Positions 54,961 to 64,000 of a stretch of DNA of 64,000 bases are shown here, piece by piece (positions within the stretch are counted from its first letter, which is position 1; each line of letters begins with the position of its first letter). The notes beneath the pieces were generated by a model that saw nothing but the letters and a program-made list of their open reading frames with translations, searched no databases and was not told the origin of the DNA. The position numbers and the translations under genes are program-made. Source of the DNA: Hippophae tibetana (lineage: Eukaryota > Streptophyta > Magnoliopsida > Rosales > Elaeagnaceae); the NCBI GenBank assembly GCA_037013495.1, contig CM072804.1:37426501-37490500 (forward strand), written 5' to 3'.

Positions 54961-55617
54961 ACCATTGTTTATGAGTATTTAGTAGGTTTTTTCATGATTT
55001 AATCACGCTTCTTTTTTAACATTTATTTAAAAATATATTTAGTAGGAATTGACTTATAATCCAAGTGGTATGACTCTCCATTTCCATCACCGTAGAACCA
55101 AGTTCGAGTACATCTGTATAATTTTTACTTCTTTAATAAAAAATAGTTACTTTAATGCATTTTAAAAAAAAGCAAGAAAAATTCAAAATATATTTAATTT
55201 AAAAAATCAAATATTAACATAATTGTTATTTTATTATATTATTTAAAATATTGACAATAATTTTCATATTTTAACTATTTAACATATGTTTATAAGTCAA
55301 ATAAAACATAAAAAATAAGAATAAAAAAATCATTGTAATTATTCAAAGTATTGTGAGTTTTATTATTAAAATTATATTTTTTATGTATATAAAAAAAATT
55401 GTATTTGATTGATTTCGACTAATGATAGTTTTAGTATTACAATAACCATATATGCCCTATGTTTTATTGGTTATAGTTAGTTTGGAAAAAAATTGATCAA
55501 ATTATTAATAAATAACAATAATTTCAATTTATAATTAAAATATCCATACATACTTAAGTCTATTTTGAAACTAAAACATCAAAAGTCATTTACTAAACTT
55601 TGATTATATTTCTTTTT

Positions 55618-55661
55618 CCTCCTCCTCCTCCTCCTCCTCCTCCTCCTCCTCCTCCTCCTCC
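55618..55661. repeat. (CCT)n microsatellite
   Basis: 44 bp, almost 15 uninterrupted units; the complementary strand is a pure GGA/AGG purine tract. Confidence 0.97.
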
Positions 55662-56422
55662 AATCTTTTTTATGGTACATATTAAAATAATGGAGTGTAT
55701 GTGGAATAAATAATTAGTTTTCAATATTGTTTTTGTTTTTTGAGTAAATAGTTACCAATACTTTTAATTGTAATAAAGTATAGTAATTTTTATAATATTA
55801 AGATTATGAAATTAAGCCAAAAATATAATAAAATAAAATAAAAATAGTATTCTTAAAACTTATAATCATAAAATAACATTTTAATATCCAACCTATATAT
55901 TTTTATTATTTTAAAAATATCTGATACATTATTTTATATTGAATACCGTTAAAATTGGATTAAGATTATTTAAACCCATTAAATATTAAACGTCATCTTA
56001 TTAGATTCTATTTAATATTATTAAGATGTTATTTTTATTATTATAAGTTTTAGAGGTTTTATTTTTTATAATTTCCTAAAATATAATGCTTTAGAAAATT
56101 TCGTGCATGTAATAACTAATTATATTTTTACAACGAATTAGAAGTTTAAAGCATATCAAAATTTATGACATATTTAATATATAGATAATTTAATTAGATT
56201 ATATAAAAAAAATATAATAATAATTAAACTAGAATAATTTAGTAATTATCTTTTAATTATAATGTACATTTTAATAATTGTCAAAACAAATTTTTTTATT
56301 TATTAATATTTGATTAATTTATAAATTTAAATTGGGTATCTAAACGTTATATACATATATATCTCAATTTGGGACCGACAAAAACTATTAGAAAAATTAT
56401 GAAAAATAAAGCTGTTAAAATG

Positions 56423-56423
<1 letters not shown>

Positions 56424-56493
<70 letters not shown>
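56424..56493. repeat. (TAA)n microsatellite
   Basis: About 70 bp, roughly 23 uninterrupted ATA/TAA units. Confidence 0.97.
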
Positions 56494-56495
<2 letters not shown>

Positions 56496-57741
56496 TTAAA
56501 TGATATTTAAAATAAAATAATGTGTTAGATTTAATTTTAATAATAAAAAATATAAAAAATTGATATAAATAATATTATTTGTATGGTTATAAATTTTGAT
56601 GATATTTTTTTTGCAAACTATTATTTAATTGAGATTATTATCTACTATTAATTAAACAAGGTTATACTGTAATAATAATATCTTGGAAGATCAAATTCGT
56701 AATTTCCTTCAGTGTTTGCGAGATAAATTTATATCATTTCTATCCAAAAAGCATGAAGAGATATTTGCATCATTTTGTCTAATCAGAGTTCAAAGAAGTA
56801 TTGCATTCTTGTATTCCACACGCAACCACATCTGGTAGAAAAATCATAAAGGGTTATTGGTACCTAAATTTATTTTTAATATGTTTTTTTTTTACTTTTA
56901 TTTTTTAAATGTTACTTGAATAATACTCATATTTAAATAAAAGTATAATTTTTTATTTTATTTTGAATTTTTATGTGCATTTTAATGAATAGTATATTAT
57001 ATTTTTTTCACTTTTTATCCTTACAATTTTAATAGATTTTTTCTACTTATTTTTTAGTCTTTAAATAAATATTTGATATTTTTAACTTATTTTATCTCTG
57101 TGTTTTTATTGAGTATATTGTTCGTTAAATTAGTATATTATTATATATTGTAATATTTATAATAATGTTTATAATTTTTTTAAATATCTATAAATATGAT
57201 AATATAATTGATATTTTTATAAAATTAAAATCTCATAGTTTCAATCATCTATATTTTCCTCAGTGGTTTTGATTGAAAAATTCCATATATATACAGTAAA
57301 GTAGACCAGAAGAGTTGCTTATATTAGTGATAAAATGATAAGTTTTACGTTAATAAAAAAAACAATAAGTGAGAGATCATATTTATCCATTCATTTATAT
57401 AAAAATATTATTTAATCCTTTAATTTTATGAAGGTGATATTTAATTTTTTTATTTATAAAATTAGTAAAAAAAAATTTAATAGTTTTAAATTTATTTTGT
57501 AAAAAATAAAATAAAATTATCATAAATATTTTAATCATAGAATTGAAATAAAAGTCTATTTATAATTTTTTTACAAGTAAAAGAATTAATGATTATTTTT
57601 TATAAATAATTTTTTTACAAATAATATGCTTAATAAATATCTTTTTAAAATTAAAGAATTAAATAATATTTTTATTTAAAGAAAAAAAATATTTACAAAA
57701 GAGTGTATAAAAATTATGTGTATCTATTAGTGTATAAAAAG

Positions 57742-58244
57742 TAGGGATGTACGAAAAATCCGATCATCTGACTAATTCAATCAATCTAATCTGATTCGTT
57801 AATTTTTTGGTGGCTTCGATCCGACCATCGGATTGGATCGGATAGAAATTTTTTCAATCCGTTAATTCGGATCGAATGACAGATTTCACCATATATCATC
57901 TGATCAAATCGAAAATACTTAAATATATATTTATATTTTATATATTAGTCATATTCTCATTGGTTATTCATATATTAGTCATATTTTAAGGTTTATTTTA
58001 GCTTAAATAAGTTTTAAATAAGTTTATATTATGTGAAAATTTAATTTTTTATTCAAAAATATTAAAAATAGAGTTAATTAAGTTTATTGGTTAGATTTTT
58101 TGAATTCAACCGATCCAATCCAAATAGATTACAGATCAAATTGCATCGAATTTGAAAGGTGATCAGATGGATTGTGGATTAGGATGTTTCAATCGGATCA
58201 AATGAGTATAAAATCAACAGTTTTGATCCGATGCACACTCCTAA
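57742..58244. mobile_element. hAT-type MITE with 8-bp TSD
   Basis: 503 bp with imperfect terminal inverted repeats TAGGGATGTACG and the complement of CGATGCACACTCCTA, flanked by a perfect 8-bp duplication ATAAAAAG (57734-57741 and 58245-58252), the TSD length of hAT elements. Rich in GGATCGGAT-type repeats in both orientations, no ORF. Confidence 0.85.
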
Positions 58245-58513
58245 TAAAAAGTACGTGTATAAAATTATGAACAATTTATGAAATTCCAAAAATCTGTGGG
58301 CTCTTCACAAAAAAGAATTGGGCTACGTGTTTTGATGTTTACCGTCGTCCGAAAGATGGAGTGAAATAATTGACTTTTTGTTTCTCAAGTACCTATATTT
58401 CTTCCACAGAGGGTGATTTTATAGCAAAAGGATTTGTACGAGGCTTGATCAGAAATGCCATATAGCACATCTTTAATAAAAATCAACAAAGGCTTATACT
58501 AGCTTTTCTTTGT

Positions 58514-59602
58514 ATGGAATCAAATAATTATTTCATCATAGTCCTCATCTTGTTTTCTATATTTCAGCCTTACAATTGTATTGTTGCACAAAGTTGGATT
58601 CAAGCTGGTTATTGGTATGCTGGTAGTGAGTCCCCTATACCAGAAATCAACTCTGCTTTATTTAATCATCTCTTTTGTGGTTTTGCTAATCTCAACTCTT
58701 CTTCGTATGAGGTATTTATCCCTTTTTCTCAAGAAGATTACTTTTCTAGCTTCACCAAAATTGTCAAGCGCAAAAACCCATCAGTTACAACACTCATATC
58801 CATTTAGAATGGACAAGATTCAACTACCCGGTCTATTTTGAGTCATAAGGTTAACTCTTCAGTCTTGTCTTCAATACTCAAAAAATCCTCAAATAGAAAG
58901 TCTTTTATGGACTCTTCAATTAAAACAGCTAGGCAGTATGGCTTCGAAGGAATTGACTTGTGCTGGGTTTGGCCTAACTCTGTTTCTGATATGATTAACA
59001 TGAGAATTTTCTTAGATGATTGGAGAGCTGCTGTAAATTTTGAATCACGAAACTCGAACCAGTCCAAATTGATATTGACAATGGCACTTCATTATGTTCC
59101 TTATTTTGAAAATGTGTGTTACCCAATTGAAGCTTTACATAGGAATTTGGATTGGGTACATGTTATGGCATATTACTCTCACTTGTCTTCAAAGGAAAAT
59201 CCAGTAATTAGTACTGATTATGGAATTAAAGAGTGGTTAAGAAAAGGATTTCCACCTAATAAACTTGTTTTAGGCTTAGCTTATTACGGATATGCCTGGA
59301 CACTAGTTAATCCTAAAAGGAATTCAATTGGTGCAGCCTCAGTTGGCGTAGCTCTAACACCCGATGGTTCTATAAGCTATAAAGATATCAAGTGGTATAC
59401 TAGAAGTTATGGAACTAAAGTAGTGTATAATTCTACTTATGTTATGAATTACTGCTTCATGGGATCACTTTGGATTGGTTTTGATGATGTGGAAGCTATA
59501 AAAGCTAAGATTGCTTATGCCAAGGAGAAGAAACTTGTTGGTTATAATGTGTTTCAGGTCAACAATGATGATAACTGGGCGCTTTCTCGTGCAGGTAGAA
59601 AC
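58514..59602 (+). pseudogene. GH18 (class V chitinase-like) domain of a receptor-like kinase, inactivated
   Basis: Signal peptide (about residues 1-26, hydrophobic YFIIVLILFSIF), then WIQAGYWYAGSESPIPEINS, typical of plant GH18 class V chitinases. An in-frame TAG at 58805-58807 interrupts the domain; the same frame then runs open to 59602. The active-site strand reads FEGIDLCWVWP where catalytic members have DLDWE, so the acid/base Glu is Val and a motif Asp is Cys. Later landmarks are present: LDWVHVMAY, NKLVLGLAYYGYAW, LWIGFDDVEAIKAKIAYAK, VNNDDNW. Tobacco CHRK1-type chitinase-related receptor kinases also lack the catalytic Glu, so that loss may predate the pseudogene. The kinase part follows at 61272 after an LTR. 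Ends at a stop (59603-59605) just past the GH18 domain. Confidence 0.85.
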
Positions 59603-59609
59603 TAGTACT

Positions 59610-61271
59610 TCAATGATAAATGGGAAAAGGTCAACAAATATGAAAAAATTGGACAAAATGAGTCAAATGTCAAAAATGAGAAAATCGCGCCGCCGCGTCG
59701 CCCAACTGCCCAGCCGCGCGCGCGCCCACGCCCACACCCATGCGCGCCTGTTTCCAAATCCACGCGCCTCCCAGCGCGCTGTTACTGTTCACGTGTGCAC
59801 CCCTGCGCGCCCAGCTGCACTCCGCACGCGCCGACGCCAATTTCGCCCCATTTTTCACATGTAGTCGCACCACGTCATGCTGACGTCATCAATCACCAAT
59901 CCACGTTTTTACAATTTTTTAACATTTTTTCACTCACTTTTTCTCTCCATCCTCACCTATAAATACCTCCTTTCTCTTTACTTCTAAACACACCTAAAAA
60001 CCATTCTTCTCTTCTCTTTATTTCTCTCTTTTCTTAGATTTTTTAGTTTTCTTTAGTTTTTCTTTAGTTTTTCTTAGTTTTTAGCTTTTCTTAGTTAATT
60101 TCTCTTAGTTTTAGAGTTCTTCCCTTTTTGGGAAGAACTAGTTATGTTTTTGTAATTTCTTAGTTTTTTGATTCAATAAATGGGAGTGTAAATTCCACTT
60201 GGAGGTTTTCTAACAACGGGAATAGCATCGAAGTTCTGTAAGGATTTTATTTTCTTTACAGTTATTTTTTTATGCTTTATTCTTACATGTTATATTTAAT
60301 TTTTCTGTGATTAAATTTAACTGTGTTGGCTGTTTATAAACATGATGTAATAATAACGTTGTTATGCTTGCGAAATATTAAATAGGTGAAAATCTCTAAA
60401 ATGAATTGATTTTGTTTTTATTCAAGATTTTATATTAAGAATGTTAGAGAGAAATATATTATTTTTCATTACAAACTTAAACCTGAAAATTAGATTTTAA
60501 GGTTTAGTTATCCGGTCTGATTTAGAGTAGTGCTCTTTTATTTGTTGGTACAATCGCCCGGTAGTTAGAGTGAAGCTCTATTTCAAAAGTTTTTATAAGA
60601 ATTATTATATGAAAATGTATTGACAACATGTTTTCGGTAGTGGTTTTAAAACTTGAAAGTTAGTACTCGGATAACTAAATTCTTAGGTTTAATTTGGACA
60701 CCTTGAATAAAGTTTAAACTGTCTAACCCCACCAAATGTGGCATTTAAATGGTTCATTTTCAATCTCTTAGAAAAAGGAATTAATTTAATTAACCAAATT
60801 AGTTATCAACCCCACCCATAGGTGTTAATTGATTTGTTTAGTTAACAAAGAATATCTAACCCCACCAAAGGTGGTATTCATACAAAAAAGGGAGGATCAA
60901 TAAATATCAATTCATATCTTTAATAACCTAAATAATATGAGCAAGCATAATTAACTTAGTTATTATATCCATAAATACTCTACTATTATAAAAGATAAAA
61001 TTTGCATAAATGTTTATTGAATCTATGTTTAATTTTATGTAAGTAGATTAAAAATACAAAATCCCAAAATATCGTGACAGGATGTTTAGGATTTAATTTC
61101 GTTTTTAAAAATTTGAATAATAAATTAAAAACCACATACATTCCTTCCTTAGATCGACTTTGGGAGTATACTTATCATTTTCTTCGAAATGATTCGTGCA
61201 CTTGCGAGAGTTTTATAAATATTAAAACCAAAGTATTGGCAAGAATCGGTGATGCCGGTTTTCGCTCATCA
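59610..61271 (+). mobile_element. Athila LTR, 5'-truncated, inside the GH18-kinase gene
   Basis: Plus orientation. Begins inside the LTR (AAATGGGAAAAGGTCAACAA), so about the first 250-300 bp are missing, and runs to the exact 3' end TCGCTCATCA at 61271. Keeps the GC-rich island (59690-59860), TGACGTCA (near 59880), TATA box in CCTATAAATACC (about 59957), AATAAA (about 60175) and the hairpin region (60720-60870). No PBS or TSD: insertion was followed by a deletion that removed the LTR start and the middle of the host gene. An ORF starting with GTG at 61074 reads out of the LTR and is incidental. Confidence 0.85.
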
Positions 61272-62491
61272 TTGATCTACCATAACATGCCAAATAAAAG
61301 CTTAGACCAATACAATTTTGGTCAATTTTCTATTCTTTTCTTTTTCATGCTGATATAGTAGAAATTGATGATTTTGAATTTCATTCTAATTTGAATATTA
61401 TGCAGATCCCATCAAACAAAATTTCTTAATTTGGACAGAGCTAGTTAACATCATTGATGGGATAATTCAAGGTCTTCTATACCTCCAAGAGTACTCAAAT
61501 TTCACAATAATTCATCGAGATCTAAAAGCAAGCAACATTTTTCTAGACAATGACATGAATCCTAAGATATCAGACTTTGGAATGGCTAAGTTGTTTAGAA
61601 AAGATGAACTTGAAGCTCGGATTTGTGGCACATAGTAAGTAAATGCCTCTAAATACTAACATTTTTGGCTTACTTGTTTTCCAATTTATTACATTATTCT
61701 TATTTGTAATTGCAGTGGTTATGTTCCTCCTGATTATGTAAGAAATGGGACATATTCAATGAAGTACGATGTTTATAGCTTTGGTGTTTTACTTTTATAA
61801 ATCATAAGCGGAAAGAGCAATACGTGTTACTATGGGAATTATGAAAATTTGAGCCTTTTGGAATATGTAAGTTAAGTTTTATTTTTTTATTTTCTTTTTA
61901 TATCCAAGCTTTAAATAGAATATAAATGTTATATATAATCAAATTAGCTCCAAAATAACATTTCAGTTATGTATACAATATACATAATGTACATTTATTT
62001 ATGCACAAACCTTAAGTAAATTAGATATGTACATATATACAAACTAACGTGCTATTTTCAATAAATTCAATTATGTATAATATATACTTACTATTTTAGG
62101 GCTTCAAATCTTTTCTTTGCTTCTTATTATGTTGATGACATTATGAGGGATGTTAAACTATACCATATTCATGTGGCAGGTCTATATATTATGGAATGAA
62201 AATAAAGGAACAGAGTTTGTTGATGCAACAATGGATGACTCTGTGTCGACTTGTAAGCTAATAAGATGCTTGCACGTTGGTTTGTTGTGTGTTCAAGAAA
62301 ATCCAGAGAATAGACCCTCTATGTTGGAAATTTACTCAATGATTGGAAATGATACAATAGAGTTATGTAATCCCAGAAGGCCAGCATATTCTATTAATGT
62401 TCATGAACATTTAGAAAGTAATTCATTCCCACTACATGAAGGATGTTCATCACTTGATGATGAAATGATTACACAAGTCTTTGGTCGATGA
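61272..62491 (+). pseudogene. Kinase domain (C-terminal two thirds) of the GH18 receptor-like kinase
   Basis: Four exon pieces with GT-AG introns: 61272-61320 (LIYHNMPNKSLDQYNF), 61406-61634 ([14 protein letters not shown] catalytic loop, DFGMAKLF), 61716-61866 ([24 protein letters not shown], the activation-loop end) and 62180-62491 (GLLCVQENPENRPSMLEI, tail to a stop at 62489). The style matches plant DUF26/S-domain-like and chitinase-related receptor kinases. Subdomains I-IV (Gly-rich loop, Lys, C-helix Glu) and the transmembrane segment are missing between the LTR and LIYHN. An in-frame TAA at 61798-61800 replaces the Gln normally found before IISGK. The TAG over the exon-2 end is read only if the intron is retained. 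Pseudogene; with 58514-59602 it formed one gene. Confidence 0.85.
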
Positions 62492-62954
62492 TAAAGATTG
62501 ATTAGAGCTCACATATAATATTTCTCAAAAGAAATTGGTCATTTTGGTCCCCGCACTGTTTTTATGCAGCACACAATTCCTAGAATAGTGTTGTAGATAT
62601 TAATTTAATTATTATGCTGTATATATATATATGTGTGTGTGTTTGTTTAGCTATCACATGCCAAAGACAAAAAGAGAGCAACGAGTAAATAAAAATGAGT
62701 TGTCTATTTGCATTTAGTTGTTGTTATAACATGTAATAATTGGTTAGGAAAAAGTAAGATAAATTATTGTTAAGCATTAACTTGATGCAAAAGGATATAT
62801 TCAGGAGTAAAGTTTGTTACTAATATTAGGGCGGTTGTAAGTATACTTTATCAGCTTACTGTTTCGTGTTGCATATGTACAAAGATGAAAATATAGATGA
62901 TATTGTTCACGTTGTCGCGATAATGTATCTTTTTATATAATTTAACATTAAAAT

Positions 62955-62999
<45 letters not shown>

Positions 63000-64000
63000 T
63001 TTGATTAAATTGTTGCAAAATCATAGAGAATCTTATTAAATGTCACTTAAATATTGTTGTCGCTTAAATTTTATTTAAATATCTTTTTTGGCTAAAATGT
63101 TCTAAATATTATGGATATTGTTGTTAAAATGTCGAAAAAATATTAAAAATATCAATTATTCATTTTTCTCTTTTTCCTTTTTACTTAGCAACCATTTTAA
63201 TTCAATTTTTTTATTACTTTTGCAAAAGAGAATGTATTCTCTTTTTTCTTGTTTGTAGTATGTTTGATATTTAATAATTGTTTTAGCCGTTGTATGCTAG
63301 TTTTATTTTATAACATAAATATTGAATTGAAAGGTAATGCTCATTAAGTCTATCTAACTATGAGTACTTCTAAAAAAAGTCATTGAAATTTATTTTCATA
63401 TATTTGAGATTTATTTATTTATAATAGTTAATACAATTAGATACTCTACTTAATTATTTCAAACATTTTAACTACTTCTTCTACAATATTTAGCAAATAT
63501 ATATATATTGTTATACATATTTCAATTAATTGATCAACTTATTGATTAATATAAATATTTTGAATATTTAAAAATACATGCATTAAATAAAAAATAAGTT
63601 TCAAATATAAGTAATTTATTATTTTGATGTTTTATAAAGTTTTATAAAATAGTTTTGATAGATTTGTTTTATAGTTTTCATAGTTATTTTAAGTTTTCAT
63701 TGACAATGATAATATCTTTGATATTTTTCTAAACATTATATCTCAATATCTTTATTAACGTTAATATTTCAAACATTGCATATATATATAATAACGAGTC
63801 CTATCATTAGATTAGTCTAGTTTTAAGGGTCATGTCTCGTAACATTTTGGATGTGTATTAAAATTCTTCACTCATGGTTTGCAACAATTAATAAATATGC
63901 TTTGTGTATTTTAAAGTGTATTATATGATTGAATAAAAAAATTACATTAACAAAATGTAATATATTATCAATTTCGTTAGTGAAATTTGATTTTCCATTA
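62492..64000. other. AT-rich sequence downstream of the kinase pseudogene
   Basis: No further gene. Dinucleotide runs TA/TG lie near 62622-62645. The rest is AT-rich with no element ends recognised. Confidence 0.6.
62958..62997. repeat. (AT)20 microsatellite
   Basis: Forty uninterrupted alternating A/T bases. Confidence 0.97.

Larger units (their letters stand above)
54961..57733. other. AT-rich spacer with two microsatellites
   Basis: No gene or element end recognised. Homopolymer-rich, many A/T runs. Confidence 0.6.

Noticed and set aside
61074..61358. A recurring 60-115 codon ORF (GCLGFNFVFK...) in LTR copies at 19852-20199, 23467-23688, 35154-35435, 43938-44354 and 61074-61358
   Set aside because: It starts with GTG rather than ATG, reads through the LTR end into whatever lies beyond, and older copies (44.3 kb, 47.1 kb) have frameshifts or stops. 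Similarity follows from shared LTR DNA.
1..64000. tRNA, rRNA, CRISPR arrays, bacterial-type operons or riboswitches
   Set aside because: None seen; tRNA-like matches are limited to retroelement primer-binding sites.

Overview
The window is nuclear DNA of a flowering plant, probably a eudicot. It is very AT-rich, has almost no intact host genes, and is packed with nested, mostly decayed LTR retrotransposons of the Athila, Tat and Reina-like chromovirus lineages, plus CACTA and hAT-type DNA elements. This is the texture of pericentromeric or other repeat-rich heterochromatin. I see no tRNA, rRNA or CRISPR. Alignments were made by eye, so identities and fragment edges are approximate unless a target-site duplication (TSD) fixes them.

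Layout. 1-12.1 kb: old plus-strand LTR debris, including a repeating LTR / primer-binding-site / internal / LTR pattern (LTRs starting at 1991 and 9663, ending at 7995 and 11339) and a probable copia-like interruption. 12.1-13.6 kb: LTR end, degenerate PBS, leader and broken gag of another element. 13.7-19.35 kb: decayed minus-strand Athila gag-pol interrupted by a 1,001-bp CACTA element. 19.35-38.87 kb: minus-strand Reina-like chromovirus (378-bp LTR, chromodomain-type tail, integrase, RNase H, RT, protease, zinc knuckle), split by an Athila solo LTR (20002-21929, TSD ACATG) and by a young full-length Athila element (23491-37308, TSD ACTAG). 38.87-41 kb: CACTA remnants, one forming a long foldback that swallowed part of an Athila LTR. 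41-52.8 kb: decayed minus-strand Tat element with a 165-bp tandem repeat in its 3' region, interrupted by Athila LTRs. 52.8-58.3 kb: AT-rich spacer with foldback MITEs, microsatellites and a hAT-type MITE (TSD ATAAAAAG). 58.5-62.5 kb: the only host gene, a pseudogene of a GH18 chitinase-like receptor kinase, disrupted by an Athila LTR. 62.5-64 kb: AT-rich, no gene.

The centrepiece is the full-length Athila element (13,818 bp). I see two substitutions and one 22-bp tandem-unit indel between its LTRs, so it is very young. Its PBS matches the 3' end of tRNA-Asp. It carries an uninterrupted 1,723-codon gag-protease-RT-RNase H-integrase ORF and, unusually, a second complete 445-codon gag ORF upstream. 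The extra gag is followed by a structured motif that otherwise follows pol, then AATAAA signals and a 32-nt A tract, as if a polyadenylated gag-only RNA copy had been built into the element. Two covarying hairpins in its leader, shared with the diverged element at 12.4 kb, and an LTR promoter with as-1/CRE-like and G-box motifs complete a plausible autonomous system.
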